64,000 bases of DNA from Desulfobulbaceae bacterium (GTDB lineage Bacteria > Desulfobacterota > Desulfobulbia > Desulfobulbales > Desulfocapsaceae). Each line of letters begins with the position of its first letter. Positions within the stretch are counted from its first letter, which is position 1. Of this stretch, positions 16,686 to 24,740 are shown piece after piece. A program made the position numbers and the translations under genes. The stretch covers positions 62,001-126,000 of the forward strand of contig JAGXHG010000032.1 in the NCBI GenBank assembly GCA_024636345.1. Reading direction: 5' to 3'. The notes beneath the pieces are model-generated. The model saw only the letters and a list, made by a program, of their open reading frames with translations, was not told where the DNA came from and did not search any database.

Positions 16686-17447
16686 TTATATTTTTTTAAA
16701 ACTATATTTTACAAAAATGGCCTGTGCCTCTGCACCTTGCAGATAGTCGATAAAGGCCAGGGCCCCTTCCTGCTTCATGCTTCCCGTAACAACGGCCACC
16801 GGATAGACAATGGATGTGACAGTTGGGATTTCGGTCACAACCCGTACCCTCTCTTTTGCAACCGCAGCATCGCTTCCAAAAACAAAAGCCGCCTCAACCT
16901 CTCCCCGCATTACATACTCAAGGGCCTGTTTCACCGAGATCCCCATCACGCATTTGGGAGCAAGCGCCCCCCAAACTCCCTGCTTTTCAAGGGCTGCCTT
17001 TGTGTATCTGCCGGCTGGCACTGATGAAGGATTGCCCATACTTATTTTTTGAACCTGGGCGGACTGCAGATCAGCAAGTCCTTTCACCCCTTTCATATTC
17101 TCCGGAGTGATTAGCACTAAGGAGTTCCCGACAAAATTGGTTCTACTTACCGGCAGGACAAAACTACCTTTTTCCGCTTTATCCATGGATTGTTGATCGG
17201 CAGAGGCAAAGATATCTACAGGGGCCCCCTGCTCTATCTGTTGCAGAAGCGAACCGGTGGCGGCAAAGTTGAAGCGGACCGTTACACCCGGATTTTTTTC
17301 CTCATACACCTTCCCAATCTCCTTGAATGAATCAGTAAGACTGCTGGCCGCAGAAACGAGAAGCTCAATTTCGGCGATGGCACAACCTGGCCTCAAGAAA
17401 AGGGCTGTCAATGACACCAACAACCCCATAAAGATTTTCACAGGCAT
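16686..17447 (-). CDS. modA: Periplasmic molybdate-binding protein
   Basis: Captures molybdate (or tungstate) in the periplasm and hands it to ModB. I start at ATG 17447 (MPVKIFMGLLVSLTALFLRP), which follows GGGAGGAAATACA; the longer frame from 17495 would overlap modE. The mature part begins IELLVSAASSLTDSFKEIGK, the classic ModA opening, and continues with VRFNFAATGSLLQQIEQGAP and VDIFASADQQSMD. The oxyanion-contacting serines (AASS, TGS) are present. 253 residues is the usual length. Confidence 0.93.
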   Translation of the reverse strand: MPVKIFMGLLVSLTALFLRPGCAIAEIELLVSAASSLTDSFKEIGKVYEEKNPGVTVRFNFAATGSLLQQIEQGAPVDIFASADQQSMDKAEKGSFVLPVSRTNFVGNSLVLITPENMKGVKGLADLQSAQVQKISMGNPSSVPAGRYTKAALEKQGVWGALAPKCVMGISVKQALEYVMRGEVEAAFVFGSDAAVAKERVRVVTEIPTVTSIVYPVAVVTGSMKQEGALAFIDYLQGAEAQAIFVKYSFKKI

Positions 17448-17469
17448 TGTATTTCCTCCCTTTTTGAAA

Positions 17470-17868
17470 TTATAAACAGAAAATATTTTCTTCACTTAAA
17501 GTCTCCTCAAGTTGTACGGTCATCTCCTGCAAAATCTCCTGAAAGCGCCCATGATAGTGCCAAAAGATAGCAATAGCCTTCTCCCCTGCCGGCGTGAGCG
17601 TGGCCCCGCCGCCACTCTTGCCGCCTCGGGTGGTTTCCACCAGCCTGCATCCCGCCTGGCGATTCATGGAGCCAAGAAGATCCCAGGCATGTTTGTAGGA
17701 CATCTCCATGGACTTGGCCGCCTGAGAGAGAGAGCCGTGCTCTTTGATTCGTTCCAGCAAGACTACCCGGCCATGGCCAAGAAAGGTGCCATCAGGCCCC
17801 TCCAGCCAGATCCTGCCCCGCCACTGCAGGCCAGATTTCACCTTATTTTGTGTCATATTTTTTTTCAT
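17470..17868 (-). CDS. ModE-like DNA-binding regulator lacking the molybdate-binding domain
   Basis: 132-residue winged-helix protein of the ModE N-terminal type. RVVLLERIKEHGSLSQAAKS followed by MEMSYKHAWDLLGSMN is the recognition helix region, and LVETTRGGKSGGGATLTPAG is the wing with the family TTRGG-GGG signature. E. coli ModE has two further MOP domains that bind molybdate; here the chain ends after the DNA-binding part and a dimerising helix. How it senses molybdate is therefore unclear, perhaps through a partner. It heads the mod operon and is preceded directly by a perfect ModE-type palindrome, which suggests autoregulation. Confidence 0.85.
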   Translation of the reverse strand: MKKNMTQNKVKSGLQWRGRIWLEGPDGTFLGHGRVVLLERIKEHGSLSQAAKSMEMSYKHAWDLLGSMNRQAGCRLVETTRGGKSGGGATLTPAGEKAIAIFWHYHGRFQEILQEMTVQLEETLSEENIFCL

Positions 17869-17870
17869 TT

Positions 17871-17894
17871 CGTTATATTTACCAAAATATAACG
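17871..17894. promoter_or_regulatory. ModE-type operator
   Basis: CGTTATATTT and AAATATAACG form a perfect inverted repeat around ACCA. This closely matches the known ModE box (CGTTATAT...ATATAACG). It lies 2 bases upstream of the modE-like start, placing it at the promoter of the mod operon. Confidence 0.85.
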
Positions 17895-17917
17895 GTTACG
17901 CAAGACCTTTTTTGCAT

Positions 17918-17966
17918 AAAAAAAGCCCGTCTATCTTAAGCGGGAAGAAAACAAGACAGACGGGCC
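17918..17966 (-). terminator. Rho-independent terminator of the porin gene
   Basis: On the minus strand GGCCCGTCTGTC pairs with GATAGACGGGC (one G-U pair) and is followed by a run of seven T. It lies 32 bases past the porin stop and shields the mod promoter. Confidence 0.8.
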
Positions 17967-17997
17967 GAACAGGGGAAAGATTGGGGAAACGCCCCTG

Positions 17998-18789
17998 TTA
18001 AAACGCCATGCTCACGGACACCCCGCCATAGATAAAGTTGTCGTCATTCCCATCCTTGCTGCTTGCCTTCATGAGGTCTTGGGCATCATTGCTCAGGGCA
18101 AAGATATAGCTGAGCTTCGGATTGATGGTGATGTAAGTGCTCACCGGTACGGTGGCACCCACCGACAACACTCCGTCATGGAAATTGCTGTAGGCATCAT
18201 TAGCGTCATTTGGGTCGGCATAGGTTGAGGCATCATCCGCGGTGAGGTAACTCACTTGAGCGCCTAAATCCAGGGTGATATCTCCCTGCACAGGAATAGA
18301 ATGGGAAATCCCGAGGGTCGTATACCAGCCCTGATAGGAATCAACGTCACGATACACGGTCAGGGTCGGCGTCAAGAGGGTGTTCAGGCCAGCGCTTGCG
18401 AAAAATTCCTGAGAATCATCAACCCCATCAAGGGCGTAGTAAATATAGCCAACGGAAAAGGCTGCGGGACCCATTTCCCAACCGTAGGCCAGGGTCATAT
18501 CGGTCTCATTCCAATTGTTAGACTCATCCGTTGTGGAGGAGTACGGATCGGTATCGAGATTTCCCCAAAGGTTTGCAGAAAAACCCTTATAGGCAACGGT
18601 CATGGACGGCTGCAGCACAATACTGTCCTTGCTCAACTCAAATCCACGCCAGATATACTGACTGTATGCCCCAACGGTCAGATCCGCCGTGGGTTTGTCT
18701 TCCTCGGCATAGGCCATCCCCGAAAACATGGAAAGACATACCCCAGTAGCTGCAACCCCGGCCAATAACTTTCTCGCAACTTCACTCAT
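17998..18789 (-). CDS. TorF-family putative outer membrane porin
   Basis: 263 residues with a signal peptide (LLAGVAATGVCLSMFSGMAYA). The mature chain is rich in alternating aromatic and polar strands, typical of a beta-barrel: LTVGAYSQYIWRGFELSKD, WGNLDTDPYSS, FSVGYIYYALD. It ends in a strand closing with Phe (GGVSVSMAF), the usual outer-membrane insertion signal. YIWRGFE and the overall pattern match the TIGR02001 (TorF) family. A role in oxyanion entry is suggested only by its position beside the mod genes. It has its own terminator. Confidence 0.75.
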   Translation of the reverse strand: MSEVARKLLAGVAATGVCLSMFSGMAYAEEDKPTADLTVGAYSQYIWRGFELSKDSIVLQPSMTVAYKGFSANLWGNLDTDPYSSTTDESNNWNETDMTLAYGWEMGPAAFSVGYIYYALDGVDDSQEFFASAGLNTLLTPTLTVYRDVDSYQGWYTTLGISHSIPVQGDITLDLGAQVSYLTADDASTYADPNDANDAYSNFHDGVLSVGATVPVSTYITINPKLSYIFALSNDAQDLMKASSKDGNDDNFIYGGVSVSMAF

Positions 18790-19459
18790 CTCCTCTCTCC
18801 TTTTCTATAAAATTATGCAATTATCTGCAAAGGCCAAAAGGCCTTCTTCTGTATACTTCAGTATGAGCAAATTTCATGCCAACAATAAAAAAACTACACA
18901 CGCAGCATAACGTATTAAAATTACGTGAATAAACAAGATCAGTCGCCATTGTTAATAATTACATTTTTGTACTTATTAACGAAAGTTAAATAACAAAGTT
19001 GTCAAATGACACGCCCCCGCCGAGTGACGAGTTTTCATTTTTTTACTGACAACCAGCACCAGACCTAACGCGTACACCCTGGCACAAAATTTTAAGCCTG
19101 AACGCACTGACCGACAAACTCATTTCTCATTTTATTGAGAGCGAGGATCTCAAGGATTTCCTCATGGGCCAGGGAGTAATTGTACGTACCAATATCACAG
19201 ATCCACTGCAGGGCATCACGGATATCCCCAGCTTAGCACGGAGGAGGCCGTGCATGAGGCATATTCACAGCCAAATCGCCGCAACTCCCGCGATAGTCAA
19301 TGATCACTTCTTAATAGCTGCTGGAAAAAATCTCGGAAGTGAAGCTTTTTACGCCTCATAGCAGCAATCGCTGCGCAGGAGAGGAGAGGTGCTTCTCGCC
19401 ACCTTTGGGATAGTGGCGCCAATCGGTTATCATCTTGGAGTATGATAACTTTCCTTACA
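18790..19459. other. About 670 bases without supported gene
   Basis: Holds the porin promoter. A frame running from about 19100 to 19361 (ALTDKLISHFIESEDLKDFL...) reads like protein but matches nothing I know and lacks a ribosome site; it could be a gene remnant. ACGTA/TACGT around TTAAAAT near 18908 is a short inverted repeat of unknown meaning. Confidence 0.4.
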
Positions 19460-19497
19460 AAAAAGACAAGCTGACGGTAGTAGTACGCCGTCAGCTT
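19460..19497 (-). terminator. Terminator at the end of the nif structural operon
   Basis: AAGCTGACGG and CCGTCAGCTT form a perfect 10-bp stem, followed on the minus strand by a short T-rich run (plus-strand AAAAAAG). It lies just past the 80-residue gene and is the first clear terminator downstream of nifH. Confidence 0.75.
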
Positions 19498-19505
19498 GCA
19501 CATTA

Positions 19506-19748
19506 CTACTCCTTAGGACTATATGTCCTGATCGTTTCGATGCTGCTCCAATCATAATAGGTGTTGATGTTTGTGCCGTCCGAGCCCCCTTCCGATATGC
19601 GAACAAATTCTCCCAAAAAGATCACGGCAGACTCATACATCTTTCCCTCGTTGATCTGCAGGGTAACTCCCTTGCGTAGTTTCCTCGATAGTGTTCCATG
19701 GACCGGCATTGAGGCATATTCAAATATCTTTTCCCAAGTCTGTTTCAT
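19506..19748 (-). CDS. Hypothetical protein, 80 residues
   Basis: Not recognised. Starts MKQTWEKIFEYASMPVHGTL behind AAGGAGAATCGAAGG; soluble, mixed charge, with a predicted beta-rich middle (KGVTLQINEGKMYESAVIFL) and an end YDWSSIETIRTYSPKE. It is the last reading frame of the run that begins at nifH and ends at the terminator 19460-19497. Its membership in the nif transcript rests on orientation and spacing only. Confidence 0.6.
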   Translation of the reverse strand: MKQTWEKIFEYASMPVHGTLSRKLRKGVTLQINEGKMYESAVIFLGEFVRISEGGSDGTNINTYYDWSSIETIRTYSPKE

Positions 19749-19789
19749 CCTTCGATTCTCCTTTTGTTGTAGTGTTTCAATTGATTATC

Positions 19790-20251
19790 TCATTGCCGCA
19801 TAGAGGTCCGCAGACAGATGAGCTCCGTAGTCTGCCAACCCAGGCTCCGATAGAAGTCAAGGGCCGGGGTATTGTTGCGGTCGGCCAGGAGTTGCAGGCG
19901 CGACACCTTCTCTACCTTGGCCCAGTCGCTGATCGCTTCCATCAGCAGGTGGCCCACGCCGCGCCCGCGCCATTGTTCGTGGACAACCACATCTTCAACT
20001 AGCAGGGACAGGCCGCCCACAGCCGTGGAGACAAGCAACTGACCGGAACACATACCGACCACCTGGCCTTCAGCCTCGGCAACCAGGACACAGCCTCGTT
20101 CGTTATCAAGCATCAGGGCAAGGCCCCGCCGCTGTCTCGACTCATCGAAAATGAAATCCTCTTCGATTGCAAAAAGTGCTGCCAGTAAATAAATCAGGCT
20201 GTCAAGGTCAGCAGGTTCTGCGGTGCGTATGCTCGCCTTTACGTCGTACAT
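19790..20251 (-). CDS. GNAT-family N-acetyltransferase
   Basis: 153 residues. The acetyl-CoA-binding motif A is visible as LLVEDVVVHEQWRGRGVGHL, with the Q/RxxGxG/A loop as QWRGRGVGHLL. Motif B is LLADRNNTPALDFYRSLGWQ, the common NxxAxxFYxxLGW ending. The N-terminus IRTAEPADLDSLIYLLAALF is typical of the fold. Substrate unknown. Similar stand-alone GNAT genes occur in the tails of nif operons, but I have no direct evidence for a nitrogenase role. Confidence 0.85.
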   Translation of the reverse strand: MYDVKASIRTAEPADLDSLIYLLAALFAIEEDFIFDESRQRRGLALMLDNERGCVLVAEAEGQVVGMCSGQLLVSTAVGGLSLLVEDVVVHEQWRGRGVGHLLMEAISDWAKVEKVSRLQLLADRNNTPALDFYRSLGWQTTELICLRTSMRQ

Positions 20252-20303
20252 GGATCCTCTTTGCTGTTAGAATCAGGTCATGTGGCAAAATTCATAAACT
20301 AAA

Positions 20304-20609
20304 TTAGCTCGGTTGAGAAAATTCGATCCGAATATTTTCATCATCAGCCTGAGTTAACGTATACTGGCTGCCGTCGGTAAAAATCATTGCATGGGCCACG
20401 GCAACATTTTTCAGCTTGGCAATGGAGTCTTTGATCTCACTTTCTTCAGCCTCACTGTTGGTATGGATGAGGAGCTCCTTGTCGCTGACGGTGAATTGCA
20501 GAAGAAAGGCATTATGTTCCAAAAACACCAGATCCTCATAGGCGTAGGATATGCCCATGTCGGCAGCTTCAACAATTTCCGTTACAATCCCTACGGGTTT
20601 CAGGCTCAT
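20304..20609 (-). CDS. Conserved-looking small protein in nif operon, 101 residues
   Basis: Not recognised. The chain begins MSLKPVGIVTEIVEAADMGI and predicts as alternating strands and one helix; it is acidic and has no cysteines, signal or membrane segment. Its start overlaps the stop of the preceding 151-residue gene by 4 bases (ATGA type), so the two are translationally coupled and probably act together. Function unknown. Confidence 0.65.
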   Translation of the reverse strand: MSLKPVGIVTEIVEAADMGISYAYEDLVFLEHNAFLLQFTVSDKELLIHTNSEAEESEIKDSIAKLKNVAVAHAMIFTDGSQYTLTQADDENIRIEFSQPS

Positions 20610-21061
20610 TTTTCATTCTTCCCGTCTAAAAGTTGTTTTTCCACCAAATTCTGCAACCTGCTGGCCAGATCCAGCATGACAGGAATTTCCTCCATGGCCG
20701 GGCCGGTGATATTGAACGTATCCACGTCACAGATCTCCTGATATTGATCAAGATTCAAAAGTCCCTCCCGTATGCCCGACATGGCGCCGGGAAAGGCCTC
20801 ATCCATAGCCTCGACAAGATCTTTCATGGTGTGGTTATTGGGTAATTTCCCCTGGCACATCAAGGCTGTCATGACGAATTTTTCAATTGCCATGGCAATA
20901 ATGTTGTACAGGATCACGGTAGTGAAGGCCTTTTTTTGCTGCGCATAAGCTGAGGATGCGGTCTTGAGGAAAGCTTTCCCTTCACCCCAGAAATCTTCCC
21001 ATCCCTGGATGGGCTGGGCCTTTTTGAGGTCGGATAGTGAAAAGTTTGGGGTCGGTTCCAT
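20606..21061 (-). CDS. Helical protein, possibly HEPN-like, 151 residues
   Basis: Not securely recognised. The middle reads FTTVILYNIIAMAIEKFVMT then ALMCQGKLPNNHTMKDLVEA. That is a long helix, a short loop ending in an Asn-His pair, and another helix, resembling the HEPN pattern of aligned helices with RNxH or NxH-like loops. It lacks the RxxxxH nuclease motif, so a nuclease role is not supported. Overlaps the 101-residue gene by 4 bases. Position behind nifO-like and ferredoxin genes suggests an accessory nitrogenase role, by context only. Confidence 0.65.
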   Translation of the reverse strand: MEPTPNFSLSDLKKAQPIQGWEDFWGEGKAFLKTASSAYAQQKKAFTTVILYNIIAMAIEKFVMTALMCQGKLPNNHTMKDLVEAMDEAFPGAMSGIREGLLNLDQYQEICDVDTFNITGPAMEEIPVMLDLASRLQNLVEKQLLDGKNEK

Positions 21062-21157
21062 GGAGGTGCTCCTCTTTTTTGGTGCGGAAAAAGGTTGAAT
21101 GGATCTACCAACACGGCCTTTTCAGTGGGCTGGGGTAACCATGGAATCCCTGACAGA

Positions 21158-21343
21158 TCACAACTCTTCAGCCTTGCTGAGAGTATAGATGTCTCGCCAT
21201 CTGGCACCACAGGTTGCACAAAACATGGAGACATGAACCTTGCCAGTCTTTATCTTTTCCAGTGGCGCACTTGCCTTAATGGCCGAGGAACCGCATTTGG
21301 GGCAATTTTCACCATTGGACTCCAGGTATGATTTAAAGGTCAT
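21158..21343 (-). CDS. Zinc-ribbon protein, 61 residues
   Basis: A small protein with two Cys pairs, CPKCG (residues 14-18) and CATCG (about 43-47), around a short beta hairpin, the zinc ribbon layout. Starts MTFKSYLESNGENCPKCGSS. Its start ATG shares a base with the stop of the nifO-like gene (TGATG), so both are coupled. Function is unknown; a metal-binding or protein-contact role is all that can be said. Confidence 0.75.
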   Translation of the reverse strand: MTFKSYLESNGENCPKCGSSAIKASAPLEKIKTGKVHVSMFCATCGARWRDIYTLSKAEEL

Positions 21344-21690
21344 CAGTTCCCTCTTTTTTGTTCATCGCAGGACAGGGCCTGCAGGTTGGGACAGGTTACT
21401 ACATCGTTATTTCCATCCCAGTCTCCCAGATAGGGCGCAAAACGTGGATTCATGAACCCTTGAATGCTCAAGCCATCAACCTCGACAAAGGGCCTCTTGA
21501 TTAAGATGGGGTCTGCCACCATCATCTCCACCGGCGCCTTACCGGCCACAAAGGCCAGAAGCTTTTCACGATTCCAGGAATAGCTGAGGATATCTATGCA
21601 ACGCAGGCTATGGCCGGCGGCACGAAGGATGGCCTTCTGCTTTTCTCCATTAGTGCAGCCCGGTTTTTCGAAAAAAGTAATCTCCGTCAT
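21343..21690 (-). CDS. nifO: Nitrogenase-associated ArsC/Spx-like protein (NifO type)
   Basis: 115 residues of the arsenate-reductase-like thioredoxin fold, TIGR01616 group. Opening ITFFEKPGCTNGEKQKAILR carries one cysteine in the active-site loop where ArsC has CxxxR. Then come SWNREKLLAFVAGKAPVEMM and DPILIKRPFVEVDGLSIQGF, the family core. NifO of Azotobacter has been linked to molybdenum or nitrate handling. Position downstream of nifHDK and the matching fold support the call; its true reaction is not established. Confidence 0.8.
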   Translation of the reverse strand: MTEITFFEKPGCTNGEKQKAILRAAGHSLRCIDILSYSWNREKLLAFVAGKAPVEMMVADPILIKRPFVEVDGLSIQGFMNPRFAPYLGDWDGNNDVVTCPNLQALSCDEQKRGN

Positions 21691-21709
21691 ATCCCATTAC
21701 CCTTACGCC

Positions 21710-22015
21710 CTACGAGGAAATCAAATACTCTGCTGCGGGCTCGCCATCCTCTATGCCATCAAGAATGGTATCAATGACATCGGTGCTGCTTACCCCTTTA
21801 AACCACCAATTTTCAGGTTGTACCACCATGATTGGACCAGACTCGCACTGCTTGAGGCAGGTGGTTGCTGTGACCAGGCAGTCAAGGCCTCGATCAAGGA
21901 TTTCTTCCTCAATATACTGGAGGAATCCATCGGTCTGCTTGTGGCAGAGACCTTTTTTATCGCCCGCTACCCGAAAACTCTGGCAGACAAGGATTTGTCG
22001 TTCTGGGATTGCCAT
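21710..22015 (-). CDS. Thioredoxin-like [2Fe-2S] ferredoxin
   Basis: 101 residues. Four cysteines in the order C-x12-C...C-x3-C (residues 11, 24, 53, 57: CQSFRVAGDKKGLC and TTCLKQC) match the thioredoxin-like ferredoxins related to NuoE and the Clostridium/Aquifex 2Fe-2S proteins. GPIMVVQPENWWFKGVSSTD is the usual following strand. Similar ferredoxins are common next to nif genes in anaerobes. A role as electron donor to nitrogenase or to cofactor assembly is inferred from position. Confidence 0.88.
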   Translation of the reverse strand: MAIPERQILVCQSFRVAGDKKGLCHKQTDGFLQYIEEEILDRGLDCLVTATTCLKQCESGPIMVVQPENWWFKGVSSTDVIDTILDGIEDGEPAAEYLISS

Positions 22016-22083
22016 TTTTTCTCCTTTCTTACATTAAAAAAAACTCATTTGCAGACCGCTGTTCAAGCCACCAAAAAAGACCA

Positions 22084-23241
22084 TTACTTACGGCACTTTT
22101 TGCCCTTTTTTCCACCACCATACAAGACATCAACCGTCCCTTCGATGCTGCCATCTGTGATCAAAACACTGATCCCCCGGCCACCCAGTGTCTTTCTCGG
22201 GCTCTCACCGGCACTGGCCGCCAGGAGGACAAAACAGTCCTTCAAGGTATCAGCCAGGATCTCCCAGCGAGACCCGCCAGTCCCCGGCTCCGGCAAAGTC
22301 CTGGTTTCAAGAAGACAGGTAAGCCCGTCTCCCCTGGGACCATAGATCAGCGCCTTGGCGGCATGCCCAAGATGAAGATCAACCTCCATACCACCAGAAC
22401 TTACCACCGCCGCGTTGGGACGCTCAGTGCTTGGCCTCGGACCGCAGCCGCAGCCAGTCCCATCAGCCGTTTTTGCTGCTACGATTTTTTCCGGAAGCAC
22501 CACAACAGAGAGATATTTCGCCATCTGTTCACGGATCCCGGCCATCTGTTCAAAGCTTGGTCGTTCAAGCAAGACCTCCTCTCCCTCTTCCGGATCGTAG
22601 GCCGCCACAGCCATGGACTGCACTCCCAGCTCTGCCATGGACCTGGCAATTTCCACCGCATGCTCGTCATTATATCCGGGATAGATCGTGGTTCTGACAT
22701 GTACCGTGCATCCGGCCAGGACAAAGGCCTTCACAGCCCCTTGCTGTTCACTCAGGAGCAACTCTGTTGCCGTAAACAGAGGAACAGTCTTGGACCCCGG
22801 CCGAATCCAGGCATACAACTTCTGCATCACCTCCAGATCAACAGCATCCACCAGCAGGGTGACATGGCTAACCCCGGCCTCAACCAGCTGCCGAGCCGCC
22901 TTTTCACCTCCCAATCCGAGTGTTGTGATGCCTAAGGCCATTTCCGGATATCGTTTACGAACCAGAGCCAGCATTGCAAAGGTCGACTCGGAATCCGCCA
23001 GCGGATCACCGGGACCGGCAATCGTCACTCCATCCACCCTGCCCCCCTCGCTCAGGATATCAGCAAGCAGGGCCAACGCCTGTTCTGGAATCATGGCCTG
23101 CCGAGACTCACCGGTCGCTGCAAATCGGATCCGGTTATTGGCACGCGGAGCAACCGCCATCTCAAACCACCGTCCCTGCGGAGAATGTGGCTGGTCAGCG
23201 GAACAACAACATGTGGTTGTATTAAGAGATGTCATTTTCAT
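22084..23241 (-). CDS. NifB-like protein without radical-SAM cysteines, with NifX-like C-terminus
   Basis: 385 residues aligning by eye with the true NifB at 42299-43570. Shared parts are GRWFEMAVAP, IPEQALALLADILSEGG, VTIAGPGDPLADSESTFAML, VRKRYPEMALGITTLGLG and VEAGVSHVTLLVDAVDLEV. Where NifB has APKCNIKCNYCNRKYDC this protein has APRANNRIRFA, so all three ligands of the SAM [4Fe-4S] cluster are gone. The CKRCRADA motif is replaced by GCGCGPRPS, and the N-terminal Cys region is TTTCCCSA. The C-terminal part (VDLHLGHAAKALIYG onward) resembles the NifX/NafY cofactor-binding domain, and the tail is Lys/Gly-rich. It cannot do NifB chemistry. A carrier or scaffold for NifB-co or FeMo-co is a reasonable inference. 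Confidence 0.8.
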   Translation of the reverse strand: MKMTSLNTTTCCCSADQPHSPQGRWFEMAVAPRANNRIRFAATGESRQAMIPEQALALLADILSEGGRVDGVTIAGPGDPLADSESTFAMLALVRKRYPEMALGITTLGLGGEKAARQLVEAGVSHVTLLVDAVDLEVMQKLYAWIRPGSKTVPLFTATELLLSEQQGAVKAFVLAGCTVHVRTTIYPGYNDEHAVEIARSMAELGVQSMAVAAYDPEEGEEVLLERPSFEQMAGIREQMAKYLSVVVLPEKIVAAKTADGTGCGCGPRPSTERPNAAVVSSGGMEVDLHLGHAAKALIYGPRGDGLTCLLETRTLPEPGTGGSRWEILADTLKDCFVLLAASAGESPRKTLGGRGISVLITDGSIEGTVDVLYGGGKKGKKCRK

Positions 23242-23322
23242 TCACTGGTGAAGATGATTATAATGCTGAACTTTTTTAAGTCCCCCCGAAAAACAGGAGG
23301 GATATATCATCCTTGTTCTTTC

Positions 23323-24696
23323 TTACAGGACAAGTTCAAACGTCGTCTCTGGGTCATCCCGATCCTTGCGATCCTGCAGAGCTCCAAGAATCTTTTCCAG
23401 AAGCCGTAAGGCCCCCTTGTATCCAACCGTGGGGAAATATTGATGTCCCTGACGGTCAAGGATAGGGAAACCCCAGCGCACCAGAGGGATATCCTCGTCC
23501 CGAGCGATATACTTGCAATAAGTATTACCCATAATCAAATCTACCGGTTCGTTCTTGATCCACTGATGGAGCAGGAACATATCCCCCTTGGCCTTGACAT
23601 TAACCTCAAACGGCATGTCCTTGGTAATCTCTTTGATCCGTGCTTCAAAGGCTTTGCCAGGGGTGCCGGTCACAATATGCACCGGACACATATCCATGGA
23701 AACCAGAAACTCAGTCATTGCAATGAGCTGATCGGGATCACCCACCAGCGCCACCTTTTTATGATAGAGGTACTGATGCATATCAGAGATCATGTCGACC
23801 AACTGTCCCCGTTCCATGGACAGCTCATCCGGGACCGTAACACCGCCCATAATGCGCAGGGCATCAATAAAGCGATCCGTGGCCTTCAGGCCAAACGGCA
23901 TATCCAGTACCTGACAGGGAACCTTATTTTGAGTATCCAATGTACGGGCCGCATCACCAGAACACCATTCCCCAAGGGCCAGGGTACCGATGGAATCACC
24001 TGCGGATATGAGTTCCTCCACCGTGGTGCCGCCATCCGGAAACATCTTGTATTCTCCGGACAGAGGACCGTTCAAGACACCAGAGGTATCAGGAAAGAGG
24101 ATGGTCTTCACCCCGAGCATATTGGTCAGCCGCTTGATCTCTTCCATATCCGACGGCTCTACCCAACCAGGGATAACATTCACCTTACCATTCTTTTTAC
24201 CGGTGCTCTCAGCGAGTCCGGCCATGGATTTAACCATGTTAGAAAATCCAGTAACATGCGACCCCACATAACTGGGAGTAGAGGCGCTGATCATATACTT
24301 ACCCTCGGGTATCTTGCCCTCGGTGATCGCCTTTTTCCTGATCTGCTTGAGATCATCACCAATGGTCTCGGAAAGACAGGTGGTATGGGCGGCAATAATC
24401 ACCGGATTATAGACGGCAAAGATATTTTCGATGGCCTGAAGCATATTTGCCTGGCCGCCAAAGACCGACGATCCTTCCGTAAAGGAACTGGTAGCAGCGG
24501 AGACCGGTTCTTTGTAATGCCTGGTCAAGGCGCTTCGATGATAGGCGCAGCAACCCTGAGAGCCGTGACTATGCGGCAGACAACCATGGATGCCGAGTGC
24601 GGCATACATGGCACCGATGGGCTGGCAGGTCTTGGCCGGATTGATCATCAAGGCGCTGCGCTCGGTTATTTCTTTTGGTGTGTGTCGTAATAACAT
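23323..24696 (-). CDS. nifK: Nitrogenase molybdenum-iron protein beta chain
   Basis: Beta subunit of the MoFe protein, holding half of the P-cluster ligands. I start at ATG 24696 (MLLRHTPKEITERSALMINP); GAGG lies 6 bases before it, and the upstream 30 codons of the open frame are non-conserved. P-cluster cysteines appear in NPAKTCQPIGAMYAALGIHG, HGSQGCCAYHR and TTCLSETIGDD. SSFTEGSSVFGG is the conserved serine-bearing loop. 457 residues is short like clostridial NifK, lacking the N-terminal extension of Azotobacter. It follows nifD after a gap containing a strong hairpin. Confidence 0.97.
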   Translation of the reverse strand: MLLRHTPKEITERSALMINPAKTCQPIGAMYAALGIHGCLPHSHGSQGCCAYHRSALTRHYKEPVSAATSSFTEGSSVFGGQANMLQAIENIFAVYNPVIIAAHTTCLSETIGDDLKQIRKKAITEGKIPEGKYMISASTPSYVGSHVTGFSNMVKSMAGLAESTGKKNGKVNVIPGWVEPSDMEEIKRLTNMLGVKTILFPDTSGVLNGPLSGEYKMFPDGGTTVEELISAGDSIGTLALGEWCSGDAARTLDTQNKVPCQVLDMPFGLKATDRFIDALRIMGGVTVPDELSMERGQLVDMISDMHQYLYHKKVALVGDPDQLIAMTEFLVSMDMCPVHIVTGTPGKAFEARIKEITKDMPFEVNVKAKGDMFLLHQWIKNEPVDLIMGNTYCKYIARDEDIPLVRWGFPILDRQGHQYFPTVGYKGALRLLEKILGALQDRKDRDDPETTFELVL

Positions 24697-24740
24697 GGTT
24701 AACCTCGATAGGTATTTAGTCTCTATTCTGTAGGTATTTT

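Noticed and set aside
19100-19361. Protein-like plus-strand frame (TDKLISHFIESEDLKDFL)
   Set aside because: No ribosome site, not recognised, composition changes halfway; possibly a remnant but cannot be supported.
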